From Streptomonospora nanhaiensis (GTDB taxonomy: Bacteria; Actinomycetota; Actinomycetes; Streptosporangiales; Streptosporangiaceae), in assembly GCF_026642255.1 (NCBI RefSeq), contig NZ_CP113264.1, positions 5,890,001 to 5,954,000 of the forward strand: a stretch of 64,000 bases of DNA. Reading direction: 5' to 3'. Below are positions 8,123 to 16,074 of this stretch, in pieces. Every line of letters begins with the position of its first letter. Position 1 is the stretch's first letter. The notes below the pieces were generated by a model. The model saw only the letters and a program-made list of their open reading frames with translations, did no database searches and was not told the DNA's origin. Position numbers and translations under genes: made by a program.

Positions 8123-9844
8123 CTACTTGCCCCCGACCGCCCAGGTGCGGAGCTTGGCGATCCGCTCGCGGATCTGGGTCGGGGAGGCCTGCGCCACCGG
8201 CGGGCCCCCGCACGCGCGGCGCAGCTCGTTGTGGATGACCCCGTGCGGCTTGCCCGTCCGGTGGTGCCATGCGCCCACCAGCCCGCTCAGCTCGCGGCGC
8301 AGCTCCGCCACGACCTCGTGGGTGGGGCCCTCCTCCTCGGCCGGGTCGTCCTTCTTCGCCCTGCGCTCACCCGCGCGGATGTCGGCCTTGCGCTTGCGCA
8401 GGAGCTGGGAGACCTGTTGCGGGTCGAGCAGGCCCGGAAGCCCCAGGAAGTCCTCCTCCTCGGAGGAGCCCGGGACACCGCCGTACTCGGCCCCGTCGTA
8501 GAGGGCGCGGTCGAACTCGGCCGCCGACTCCATCGTCTCGAACGGCAGCTCCTCGCCGGCGTCCGGGCTGTCCCGCTTGCGGTTGGCCTCCTTGAGGAGG
8601 TCCTCCTCCGGGTACTCGTCGTCACCGGGCGGCGGCTTGTCCAGCACGTGGTCGCGCTCGCGCTCCATCTCGCCCGCGTACTCCAGCAGGGTCGGCACCG
8701 AGGGCAGGAACACCGACGCCACCTCGCCCCGCTGGCGCACGCGCACGAAGCGGCCGATGGCCTGGGCGAAGAACAGGGCCGTGCTGGTGGAGGTGGCGTA
8801 CACGCCGACCATCAGCCGGGGCACGTCGACCCCCTCCGACACCATGCGCACCGCGACCATCCACCGGTCGTCGCCCACGGCGAAACGGGAGATCTTCCGG
8901 GAGGCCGTGGGGTCGTCCGAGAGCACCACGGTCGCGCCCTTGCCGGTGATCTGCCGGATGATGCGGGAGTAGGCGCGGGCGTTCTCGTGGTCGGTGGCGA
9001 TGACCAGGCCGCCCGCGTCGGGGTGCGTCTTGCGGACCTCGGTCAGGCGCCGGTCCGCGGCCTGGAGCACGCGCTTGATCCAGTCGCCCTTGGGGTCCAG
9101 CGCGGCGCGCCAGGCCTGGGAGAGGGCGTCCTGGGTAAGGGGCTCCCCGAGTCTGGCCGCGAGTTCGTCCCCGGCGCGGGTGCGCCAGCGCATCTCACCG
9201 GAGTAGGCCATGAAGATGACGGGGCGCACGACCCCGTCCTCCAGGGCCGGGCCGTACCCGTAGTTGTAGTCCCACGAGCAGCGGCGCACCCCCGCCGCGT
9301 CGGGGACGTAGTCCACGAAGGGGATGGGGTTGATGTCGGAGCGGAAGGGGGTGCCGGTGAGGGAGAGCCTTTTGGTCGCCGGGTCGAAGGCCTCGCGCGC
9401 GGCGTCGCCCCAGGAGAGGGCGTCGCCCGCGTGGTGGACCTCGTCGAAGATCACGAGGGTCTTGCGCGCCTCGGTCCGGTTGCGGTGCAGCATCGGGTGC
9501 GCGGCGACCTGCGCGTAGGTGACTGCCACCCCGATGTACTGGCGGCCGAGCGCCCCCTGGCCGTTCTTGAAGTCGGGGTCGATGGCGATGCCGAACCGGG
9601 CGGCGGCCTCGGCCCACTGCTTCTTGAGGTGCTCGGTGGGGCACACGATGGTGATGGCCCTCACCGCGTGCCGGTGGAGGAGTTCCGTGGCCAGGGTGAG
9701 CGCGAAGGTCGTCTTGCCCGCACCGGGGGTCGCCACGGCGAGGAAGTCGCGCGGCTCCCGGCGGAAGTACTCCTCGAACGCCTCCCGCTGCCAAGCGCGG
9801 AGCCCGCGCAGGCGGTCCTCCGTAGTGGTCTGCGTCACCGTCAT
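8123..9844 (-). CDS. superfamily 2 DEAD/DEAH-box helicase
   Basis: 573 aa. Motif I is ATPGAGKTT (38-46), motif II is DEVHH (134-138), motif III-like SLTGTPFRSD follows near 163-172, and the C-terminal RecA domain ends with the arginine-finger motif VI in QAIGRFVRVRQRGE near 398-410. The remaining 150 residues are charged, with clusters of Asp/Glu and Lys, and end in a helical region that no motif identifies. The architecture resembles XPB/type III restriction helicases, and single-gene homologues are widespread in actinobacteria. No methylase or nuclease gene is adjacent, so a restriction role is not supported. It probably acts on nucleic acids in an unknown housekeeping role. Confidence 0.92.
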   Translation of the reverse strand: MTVTQTTTEDRLRGLRAWQREAFEEYFRREPRDFLAVATPGAGKTTFALTLATELLHRHAVRAITIVCPTEHLKKQWAEAAARFGIAIDPDFKNGQGALGRQYIGVAVTYAQVAAHPMLHRNRTEARKTLVIFDEVHHAGDALSWGDAAREAFDPATKRLSLTGTPFRSDINPIPFVDYVPDAAGVRRCSWDYNYGYGPALEDGVVRPVIFMAYSGEMRWRTRAGDELAARLGEPLTQDALSQAWRAALDPKGDWIKRVLQAADRRLTEVRKTHPDAGGLVIATDHENARAYSRIIRQITGKGATVVLSDDPTASRKISRFAVGDDRWMVAVRMVSEGVDVPRLMVGVYATSTSTALFFAQAIGRFVRVRQRGEVASVFLPSVPTLLEYAGEMERERDHVLDKPPPGDDEYPEEDLLKEANRKRDSPDAGEELPFETMESAAEFDRALYDGAEYGGVPGSSEEEDFLGLPGLLDPQQVSQLLRKRKADIRAGERRAKKDDPAEEEGPTHEVVAELRRELSGLVGAWHHRTGKPHGVIHNELRRACGGPPVAQASPTQIRERIAKLRTWAVGGK

Positions 9845-9995
9845 TCTCAGAACCGTCCCCCGTTGCTCACCTGCTAGAGGTTAGCGGTCGTGGCGGACCG
9901 GACCGGGAGCCCCGCCAGTGGTGCCGCCCACACGACCGCGCCGCGGCCCCGGGCCGGGCCCGGGGCCCCGCGGGCGGCCCGGAGCCGGGCGGACG

Positions 9996-10271
9996 TCAGC
10001 TCCCTGCCCCGGGGACCTCCGCCCCGGAGGCCCCCTCTTCCCCGGAAAGCCCTTCGGCCCCCGGGTCCTCGGAGACCTCTCCCGTGCCCGCCTCCCCGCC
10101 CGTGCCGACGCCCTGGGTGTCGACGGCGCCGTCGTTGAACGGCATGTGCGGGGAGATCGCCGGGAAGGCGAAGAACCACAGGAGCGCCGCGGCGCCGGCC
10201 AGCAGGCCGACCGCCATGATGAACTTGGAGGCCCAGGGGCCGGGCAGGATGCGCCAGATCAGACCGTACAT
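9996..10271 (-). CDS. small membrane protein next to class E sortase
   Basis: 91 aa: MYGLIWRILPGPW N-terminus, one transmembrane helix (about residues 17-37, rich in Ala/Leu/Phe), then a PFND turn and a long Gly/Glu/Ser-rich tail. Small proteins with this N-terminus and the helix-PFND pattern are commonly found beside class E sortase genes in actinobacteria. Function is not known. It begins 11 nt after the sortase stop and is surely cotranscribed. The 50-residue acidic, low-complexity tail is longer than usual for such proteins and is presumably outside the membrane. It may be a sortase-associated membrane factor; this is context inference only. Confidence 0.75.
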   Translation of the reverse strand: MYGLIWRILPGPWASKFIMAVGLLAGAAALLWFFAFPAISPHMPFNDGAVDTQGVGTGGEAGTGEVSEDPGAEGLSGEEGASGAEVPGAGS

Positions 10272-10282
10272 TCGCGTTACCC

Positions 10283-11092
10283 CTACTCGGCCTCGGCGGT
10301 CTCGGGGGCCATGTGCGCGATCGAGTCGGGCATCCCCTCGGACTTGGGCGTGGTCTCGACCAGCTCACCCCAGACGATGAGCCGGTGCGTGTTGTTCAGC
10401 TTCGGCGCACAGGTGGTCAGCGTGATCAGGGACCGCTCGGGCTCCCCCTCGCCCGCCCCCTCGACGTCGTCGAACGGGTCCGGCTCGATCACCCACACGT
10501 CGGTGGGCAGGACCGTCTCCTCCTGGAAGACCTCGTACGTGTAGAAGTTCTCCCCGTCCTCCAGGACCAGCACGTCACCGTTGTCCAGCAGGTCCATGTC
10601 CCAGAACAGGCCCGGGGTCCGGTGGGCGGCGATCGCGTAGTTGCCCGCGCCGCCCGCGCTGCTGGGGTACTCGGTGTAGTGGCCGGGGCTGTAGCGGATG
10701 TCGTCGGGGGTGGTGCCGTTGACCACGACCCAGTCCAGGTCGAGGCTGGGGATGTAGAGGCGGCTGTCGGCGCTGCCGGGCAGCGGCTCGGAGTCCGGAC
10801 CGGACTCCTCCGCCGTGGCCGCCCACGCCTCGTTCAGCCCGTCCGCCAGGCCCTGCTGTTCGCGGTCGGTCTCCCACTGGGAGCCGTAGACCTCGTACCC
10901 CGCGTAGAAGAGCATGAGCAGACCGGCCGTCAGGAGGATCTCGCCGACGAACCGGACGAAGCCGCGCACGACGTCTCCCGGGGTGGCCCTGGGCCGGGGC
11001 GCCCGGCGGCGTCGGCCGCCCGCGCTCCGTCCACGCCCCTCCCGCCGCTCGTGCGGGGGCTCTTCGTGTGGCTGCCGTTCAGTTGTGGACAC
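10283..11092 (-). CDS. class E sortase
   Basis: About 269 aa from GTG at 11090-11092; a TTG one codon earlier (11093-11095) sits 9 nt after AGGAG and may be the true start. It has a basic cytoplasmic N-terminus, one membrane helix (about 51-69) and an extracytoplasmic sortase domain. The catalytic residues are all visible: His in YAIAAHRTPG (near 157), Cys in LTTCAPK (near 228) and Arg in NTHRLIVWGE (near 237). The TCAP form around the cysteine is typical of class E. This class anchors secreted proteins to the peptidoglycan precursor and usually recognises LAXTG. Two LPXTG proteins are encoded 3.4 kb away and are the natural candidates. The small membrane protein follows in the same operon. 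Confidence 0.93.
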   Translation of the reverse strand: MSTTERQPHEEPPHERREGRGRSAGGRRRRAPRPRATPGDVVRGFVRFVGEILLTAGLLMLFYAGYEVYGSQWETDREQQGLADGLNEAWAATAEESGPDSEPLPGSADSRLYIPSLDLDWVVVNGTTPDDIRYSPGHYTEYPSSAGGAGNYAIAAHRTPGLFWDMDLLDNGDVLVLEDGENFYTYEVFQEETVLPTDVWVIEPDPFDDVEGAGEGEPERSLITLTTCAPKLNNTHRLIVWGELVETTPKSEGMPDSIAHMAPETAEAE

Positions 11093-11136
11093 CAATACGA
11101 CCTACTCCTGTGGACGCTCTCATGTGCGCCGGACAC

Positions 11137-12018
11137 CTACCGGAGGGGCACGACCAGCGGGACCCCGGTACGCGGGTGCGGCAGGACTTCGACCTCGTGC
11201 TGGTAGACGTTGCCGAGCAGGGACGCGGTGAACACGTCGGCGGGGGCTCCCTGCGCGGCGATCCGTCCTCCGGAGAGTATCGCCACACGATGGGCGTAGG
11301 CCGCCGCAAGCCCCAAATCGTGCAGGACCACGATAACCGCACCACCGTCCTCCGAGATCTGACGCGCGATGGACAGTACGAGTTCCTGGTGCCCGATGTC
11401 CAGGGCCGCCGTCGGTTCGTCGAGCATCAGCACCTGCGTGTCCTGGGCGAGGACACGCGCGAGCATCACCCTGGCCCGCTCTCCCCCGGAGAGCGTGGGG
11501 AACCGGCGTCCGGCCAGGTGGGCGACGCCCGTGCCGTCCATGGCCGCGGCGACCGCGGCGTCGTCGGCGCCGGGGGCGCACAGCCCCGCCCAGGGGGCCC
11601 GGCCCATGGCGACGAGCTCGGCGACCGGGAACGGGAAGCTGACCGACGCCTCCTGCGGGAGGACGGCCCGCCGCAGCGCGAGCTGTGGCGGGGTCCACTC
11701 CGGCAGGGGCCGGTCGAGGAGGAGCACGGCGCCCTCGTCGGCCTCCCCCCGGGCGGGCCCGCCGGTGACGTCGCCGGACAGGGCGGCCAGCAGGGTGGAC
11801 TTGCCGGCCCCGTTGGGGCCCACCAGGGCCAGGAGCTCTCCGGCGCGCACCGTGAGGTCGACCCCGTCCAGGAGGGCGCGTCCGCCCCGGCGGACGGTGA
11901 CCCCCTCGGCGCGGACCACCTCCGAGCCGGTCGCGGCGCGGACGGGGAGCGCGGGGGGACGGGACAGGGGGGCGAAGGCGGCGGAGACCCGCCGGCGCAG
12001 ACGGGGAAGGGTGTTCAC
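11137..12018 (-). CDS. hmuV: haem ABC transporter ATP-binding protein HmuV
   Basis: 293 aa from GTG at 12016-12018. This start is preferred over an in-frame ATG two codons earlier because GGGAGG lies 6 nt before it and directly abuts that ATG; it also overlaps the hmuU stop by 4 nt (GTGA). Walker A GPNGAGKST, signature LSGGERAR, Walker B and D-loop MLDEPTAALD, and the H-loop VLHDLGLA are intact. It belongs to the FepC/HmuV family of type II importers. It powers haem import by HmuU after delivery by HmuT. Last gene of hmuTUV. A roughly 45-base gap separates it from the sortase gene, so read-through into the sortase operon is conceivable. Confidence 0.93.
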   Translation of the reverse strand: MNTLPRLRRRVSAAFAPLSRPPALPVRAATGSEVVRAEGVTVRRGGRALLDGVDLTVRAGELLALVGPNGAGKSTLLAALSGDVTGGPARGEADEGAVLLLDRPLPEWTPPQLALRRAVLPQEASVSFPFPVAELVAMGRAPWAGLCAPGADDAAVAAAMDGTGVAHLAGRRFPTLSGGERARVMLARVLAQDTQVLMLDEPTAALDIGHQELVLSIARQISEDGGAVIVVLHDLGLAAAYAHRVAILSGGRIAAQGAPADVFTASLLGNVYQHEVEVLPHPRTGVPLVVPLR

Positions 12019-13127
12019 GACCATCCTCCCTGCTTGGCGCGGGTGCGGTGCAGAAGGTAGAAGAAGAACGGCCCGCCGAGGGCGGCGGTGACCACGCCGA
12101 GGGGGATCTCGGCGGGTGCGGCGACGGTGCGGGCGAGCAGGTCGGCGGCGAGCAGGAGGAGCCCTCCGCCGAGCGCGCTGGCGGGCAGCAGGACCCGGTG
12201 CCCGGGACCGGTGACCATGCGGATGATGTGCGGGACGACCAGGCCGACGAACGCGACGATCCCCGCGAACGCGACGGCGGCCGAGGTGAGCAGCGCCAGG
12301 GCGCAGATGAGGACGAGGCGCATGCGCTCGACGTCCACGCCCAGGTGGCGGGCGGGCCCCTCGCCGAGCGCGAGCAGGTCGAGGCGCCGGGCGTGGAGGG
12401 GGATCACGGCCAGTCCGGCCAGGAGGCACGGGGCGATGGCGGCGACCTTGGACCAGGTGGCGGTGGAGACGCTGCCGAGCTGCCAGAAGGTGATGGTCTG
12501 GATCTCGGCGTCCTGGGAGAAGTTGGTCATCAGGCCGATGGCCGCTCCCGCCACGGCGTTGACGGCGATGCCCGTGAGGAGCAGGGTGACGACCTCGGTG
12601 CGGCCGCGCGAGCGCGCGAAGACGTACACGAACAGGGTCGTGGCCAGGCCGAACACGAACGAAGCGGCGATGATCGTCCAGTGGCCGAACACGGTCAGGC
12701 CCGTGAAGACGACCGTGATCGCGCCGACCGCCGCGCCGGAGGAGACCCCGATGACGCCGGGCTCGGCGAGGGGGTTGCCGAAGATCCCCTGCATCATGGC
12801 CCCGGCGGCGCCGAGGGCGGCGCCGACCATGACCGCCAGGACGACGCGGGGGAAGCGCACGTCCCACAGGACGGTCCGGCCGATCCGGTCGGGGGGTGTG
12901 CCGACCTCCAGCCCGACCGCGTGCAGGACCGAGGAGGCGACCTGGCCGGCGGGCACGGGGTAGGCGCCGGCGCCGGCCGCGACGAGCGAGACCGCGACCA
13001 GGCCCGTGCCGAGTCCGGCCAGCAGGAGCACGGCCCGGAGGCGGTGTGCGGCGCGCCCCCCGGGTCCCGGCGGGGGGCCGCCGTCCACGCCGACCCGTTC
13101 GGGGGCGGTGGTGTCGGGGGCGGTCAC
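12015..13127 (-). CDS. hmuU: haem/iron ABC transporter permease HmuU
   Basis: 370 aa of the FecCD/BtuC permease family, with about ten hydrophobic segments. Start is the GTG at 13125-13127, which overlaps the hmuT stop (GTGA) and is preceded by GGAGGGGGAGGG. Characteristic segments are the RFPRVVLAVMVGAALGAAGAMMQ helix-loop region, the NPLAEPGVIGVSSGA motif, GIAVNA, and GIVAFVGLVVPHIIRM near the C-terminus, which forms the coupling-helix region facing the ATPase. The first 40 residues are a polar, Pro/Gly-rich cytoplasmic extension. Its partners are the HmuT lipoprotein and the HmuV ATPase, all in one translationally coupled operon. Confidence 0.93.
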   Translation of the reverse strand: MTAPDTTAPERVGVDGGPPPGPGGRAAHRLRAVLLLAGLGTGLVAVSLVAAGAGAYPVPAGQVASSVLHAVGLEVGTPPDRIGRTVLWDVRFPRVVLAVMVGAALGAAGAMMQGIFGNPLAEPGVIGVSSGAAVGAITVVFTGLTVFGHWTIIAASFVFGLATTLFVYVFARSRGRTEVVTLLLTGIAVNAVAGAAIGLMTNFSQDAEIQTITFWQLGSVSTATWSKVAAIAPCLLAGLAVIPLHARRLDLLALGEGPARHLGVDVERMRLVLICALALLTSAAVAFAGIVAFVGLVVPHIIRMVTGPGHRVLLPASALGGGLLLLAADLLARTVAAPAEIPLGVVTAALGGPFFFYLLHRTRAKQGGWS

Positions 13128-14230
13128 CGGCCCTCCCCCTCCGCCTGGAACGCGGCCAGTTCGTCCGCGAGGGCCGCGACGACCTGCGGCGTGCGGGGGC
13201 CGAAGTTGAGCAGGACGCCGTCCTCGAAGTCGACGACCGCCCGTGCCGCGCCGGCCGGTGTCTGGGCGACACCGGGGATCTCGACGAGCCCGTCGACGCC
13301 GCCCACGGACTCCAGGCCCTGGGTCATGACGAGGAGCACGTCGGGCTGGGCCGCGATGAGGGCCTCCGTGGTGATGGGGGTGAACGGTGTGGTCAGGCCC
13401 ATCTCGACCCCGGCGTCGCGCGCGCCGGTCTCGGCGAGCACGGCGTCGGCGCCCGAGCCCTCGCCGCCGAGGAGGTAGACCCCGGCCGTGCCCCGCAGGT
13501 AGAGGAAGGCCACGAGCGGGCCGTCGCCTGAGCCGTCCGCCTCCTCCCGGACCTCGGCCATCTGCGCCCGCGTGCGCTCGGACAGGGCCGCGCCGTCGTC
13601 GGGGACCCCGAGGGCCTCCGCGACCCGCTCGAAGCGCGGGTACATCTCGTCGATGGACCAGGCCTCCTCGACGATGACGACGGGGACCCCGGACCTCTGG
13701 ATCTGCTCGACGGCCTCGGACGGGCCCGTCTGGGTGTCGGCGAGGATCACCGTGGGTTCGAGGGCGAGGACGCTCTCGGCGGAGACCTCGTGCCCCTCGC
13801 TGATGACGGGGAGGCCGGCGGCCTCCTCGAACGTGGCGGCGACGTCGCGGCCGACCACGTTGTCGCCGAGGCCGAGCGTGAAGACGATCTCGGCGAGGCT
13901 GCCGGTGAGCGGGAGGATGCGGCTGACGTCGTCGACCTCGACCTGCTCGTACTCCAGGGGGTCGGAGCTCGTGCGGTACGGATCGAGGACGACGGAGTCG
14001 ACGGTGACGGGGAGCTCGGGCTCCCCGGTGCCCTCCAGCGGCTGGAGGCGGTTCTCGGAGAAGTCGGGGATGTCGGCGGCGCCGTCCCCTCGCGAGGGGG
14101 CCTCGGGCGCACCGCCTCCTCCCACGGCGCAGCCGGCCAGCGCGAGGGCGCAGGCCGCGGCGAGGACCGGGACGGATCGTGCGTGCGGGCGGTGTCCGCG
14201 CGGGCGGCGCCGCGCGTCGGCGAGTGGCAT
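13124..14230 (-). CDS. hmuT: haem-binding lipoprotein HmuT
   Basis: 368 aa from ATG at 14228-14230; the frame is open upstream but this start leaves a normal lipoprotein signal. Twin-arginine-rich N-terminus, hydrophobic core and lipobox ALAGC with lipidated C34. It is a class III periplasmic-binding protein: two Rossmann lobes linked by a long helix, with signature stretches RILPLTGSLAEIVFTLGLGDNVVG and EPTVILADTQTGP. H147 in ISEGHEVSAES is placed like the haem-ligand His of corynebacterial HmuT, and Y252 in LRGTAGVYLLGG is a candidate second ligand. First gene of hmuTUV; divergent from the surface-protein operon, with putative iron boxes between them. Confidence 0.9.
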   Translation of the reverse strand: MPLADARRRPRGHRPHARSVPVLAAACALALAGCAVGGGGAPEAPSRGDGAADIPDFSENRLQPLEGTGEPELPVTVDSVVLDPYRTSSDPLEYEQVEVDDVSRILPLTGSLAEIVFTLGLGDNVVGRDVAATFEEAAGLPVISEGHEVSAESVLALEPTVILADTQTGPSEAVEQIQRSGVPVVIVEEAWSIDEMYPRFERVAEALGVPDDGAALSERTRAQMAEVREEADGSGDGPLVAFLYLRGTAGVYLLGGEGSGADAVLAETGARDAGVEMGLTTPFTPITTEALIAAQPDVLLVMTQGLESVGGVDGLVEIPGVAQTPAGAARAVVDFEDGVLLNFGPRTPQVVAALADELAAFQAEGEGR

Positions 14231-14305
14231 GGGGGTCGCTTTCGGTGGTCCGTGTGCCGGGTGCACGGGCGGGTGTCGCCGGGGAGCGGGGAGGCGACAA
14301 CGCCC

Positions 14306-14336
14306 TTTATATGACACTTCGTCATCATCTTGACAA
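14306..14336 (-). promoter_or_regulatory. possible hmuT promoter with a short palindrome in its spacer
   Basis: On the minus strand TTGTCA (14331-14336) and TATAAA (14306-14311) could be -35 and -10 boxes, with a long 19-nt spacer. Within the spacer ATGAC-N5-GTCAT (14311-14325) is a perfect inverted repeat. The TATAAA box is 75 nt upstream of the hmuT start. Confidence 0.4.
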
Positions 14337-14379
14337 GCCCGATGCTTCGGTGTTCAACTGTTCCGGCGCGGACTTCGAG

Positions 14380-14398
14380 TTAGGCAAGGCTCACTTCA
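14380..14398. promoter_or_regulatory. iron box 1 (DtxR/IdeR-type operator)
   Basis: TTAGGCAAGGCTCACTTCA matches the DtxR/IdeR consensus TTAGGTTAGSCTAACCTAA at about 13 of 19 positions. It lies between hmuT and the surface-protein operon, both expected to be iron-repressed. Confidence 0.6.
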
Positions 14399-14399
14399 C

Positions 14400-14418
14400 A
14401 AAGGTAAGCATAACCTAA
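14400..14418. promoter_or_regulatory. iron box 2 (DtxR/IdeR-type operator)
   Basis: AAAGGTAAGCATAACCTAA matches the DtxR/IdeR consensus at 15 of 19 positions, the better of the pair. It starts exactly 20 bases after box 1, i.e. about two helical turns, as expected for two dimers on one face. It is 65 nt upstream of the 14483 start and probably overlaps that promoter. Confidence 0.75.
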
Positions 14419-14482
14419 AGAACTCTCCCCACCTCACGCGGAGGGCGGTCTCCCACCGCCCCGCACGAAGCGAAGGCCTCTG

Positions 14483-15943
14483 ATGCAAGCAGCGGTTTCC
14501 CCCAGCCCGGGCCACGGGCGGCGCCGCGGGCTCGTCCCGCCCCTCGCAGCCACCGCCGTCGCGGCGGTGCTGTCCACGACGGTTCCGGCGGCGGCGCTCG
14601 CCGAACCCGTCCCGTCCCCGGACGGCGAACACGGCCGCCCCCGCGTCACCACCGTGGACCGGACCGGGGGCCTCGACCCCGCGGGCGACACCGTCACCGT
14701 CTCCGGGATCGGCCACGCGCCCGGCTCACTGGTCGAGGTCGCCACCTGGGCCGTGCCGGCCGGTTCCGCGGACACCCGTGCCGCCGACGACGGCGCCGTC
14801 CCCGACGACGGCAACGCGGTGACGGTCGAGGTCGGCTCGCGCGGAACCTTCACGGTCGCCCTCGACACCGGGGCGGGGTTCGCCGCCGGGGCCGGCCTGG
14901 ACGCGGAGGAGGACCCGTTCGAGATCCGCCTCCTGGAGCTCGCACCCGCCCCCGCCGGGGACGCCGGCGCGGCCGCCGGGGGGACCTGGGCGCCCGGCCC
15001 GGCGGAGGACACGGGCGGGGGCGCCGGGGAGGACGCGTCCGGGGACACCGGCGGGTCCGCGCCGACCGCCTCCCCCGGTGCGGGGACGAGCGTCTCCGAG
15101 GCCGTCCCGGAGGCTCCCTCCGCCCCGGTCGTGGTGGGCCGGGTCCCGGTGGCCTTCGCCGTCACGGGCGCCGTCCCGGAGACGGCGCCCGTGACGGTCC
15201 CCCAGGCGGAGCCGCGGGCCCGGCCCGCCGCCCCGCAGGCCCCCGCCCCCCGGGAGCCCGGCACCCCCGCGCTGACCGTCTCCAGGACCTCGGGGCTCGA
15301 CCCGGCCGGTGAGACCGTCACGGTCACCGGCACCGGCTACGACACCTCCAAGGGCGTCTACGTCGCCCTGTGCGACACCAGCTCGGCCGGCCCGGCGCAG
15401 GCCCCCGGACCGTGCATCGGCGGCGTGGACATGGACGGCTCCGGCGGCGCATCGGTGTGGGTCTCCAGCAGCCCCCCGCCCTACGGCGAGGGGCTGACCA
15501 CCCCCTACACCGGCAGTGGCGCCGACGGCGGCTTCAGCGTCCAGCTCGAGGTCCGGGCCGGTGACGAGAACACCGACTGCACCGCCTCCGGCACGGAGTG
15601 CGCGGTGGTCACCCGCAACGACCACACCCGGTCCAGCGACCGCGGCCAGGACGTGTTCGTCCCGGTCTCCTTCGGCTCGGGCTCGGGTTCAGGTTCGGGT
15701 TCGGGCGACGGCGGCTCCGGTTCCGGTTCCGGCGGCGGAGCCGGGAACTCCGGCGGCGGAGGCGGAGGCGGAGGCAACGGTGACGGCGGGAACGGCTCCC
15801 CCGGCCGCCTCCCCCGAACCGGCGCCGAGCTCCACGGCCTCGTCCTGGCCGCCTCGGTGGCCGCCCTGGCGGGCGCCGCGGCCCTGTTCGCCACGCGCCG
15901 CCGGCGCGGGAACGACACCGCGACGGACCCGGCCGCCGGCTGA
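14483..15943 (+). CDS. LPXTG cell-wall protein with neocarzinostatin-like domains, haem locus
   Basis: 486 aa. Signal peptide about 1-41; then two copies of an Ig-like domain of the kind that begins V-S-x-T-S-G-L-D-P-A-G-E-T-V-T-V-T-G (about 55-135 and 270-400). The second copy ends in the conserved CAVVTRNDHTRSSDRGQDVFVPVSF pattern. These domains recall the neocarzinostatin/macromomycin apoprotein fold and accompany HtaA domains in other actinobacterial surface proteins. A Ser/Gly-rich spacer leads to the sorting signal LPRTG (443-447), a hydrophobic helix and RRRR. It has no HtaA domain itself. GAAGG precedes the ATG. It is first in an operon with the HtaA protein and downstream of two iron boxes, so a role in capturing or passing haem at the cell wall is likely but unproved. 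Confidence 0.8.
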   Translation: MQAAVSPSPGHGRRRGLVPPLAATAVAAVLSTTVPAAALAEPVPSPDGEHGRPRVTTVDRTGGLDPAGDTVTVSGIGHAPGSLVEVATWAVPAGSADTRAADDGAVPDDGNAVTVEVGSRGTFTVALDTGAGFAAGAGLDAEEDPFEIRLLELAPAPAGDAGAAAGGTWAPGPAEDTGGGAGEDASGDTGGSAPTASPGAGTSVSEAVPEAPSAPVVVGRVPVAFAVTGAVPETAPVTVPQAEPRARPAAPQAPAPREPGTPALTVSRTSGLDPAGETVTVTGTGYDTSKGVYVALCDTSSAGPAQAPGPCIGGVDMDGSGGASVWVSSSPPPYGEGLTTPYTGSGADGGFSVQLEVRAGDENTDCTASGTECAVVTRNDHTRSSDRGQDVFVPVSFGSGSGSGSGSGDGGSGSGSGGGAGNSGGGGGGGGNGDGGNGSPGRLPRTGAELHGLVLAASVAALAGAAALFATRRRRGNDTATDPAAG

Positions 15944-16007
15944 CCGCCCCCAGACCCCCCACCGGCGGGCCCCGCCGCCCCCGCTCGGCAGGGGCCGCCG
16001 ACCCGCC

Positions 16008-16031
16008 GGCCCCCGGCACGCGCCGGGGGCC
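16008..16031 (+). terminator. hairpin between the two LPXTG genes (attenuator or processing site)
   Basis: Perfect 10-bp stem GGCCCCCGGC / GCCGGGGGCC with a 4-nt loop, 44 nt before the next start. It may reduce read-through into the HtaA gene or stabilise the upstream message. Confidence 0.5.
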
Positions 16032-16074
16032 GTCCCCTCCACCCATCCCCCTCACGATTGGACCGACGAATCCC

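Noticed and set aside
8123..9844. The SF2 helicase as part of a restriction or phage-defence system
   Set aside because: No methylase, nuclease or other defence gene is adjacent; neighbours are a protease and a sortase operon, and single-gene homologues are widespread.
12015..14300. A 761-codon minus-strand frame that would fuse the region opposite hmuT's frame to the hmuU permease
   Set aside because: The part upstream of 13127 is the out-of-frame shadow of hmuT. A GTG with a strong ribosome site overlapping the hmuT stop is the real hmuU start.
15670..15790. Repetitive gctc/ggttc tracts
   Set aside because: They encode the Ser/Gly-rich wall-spanning spacer of the LPXTG protein, not a separate element.
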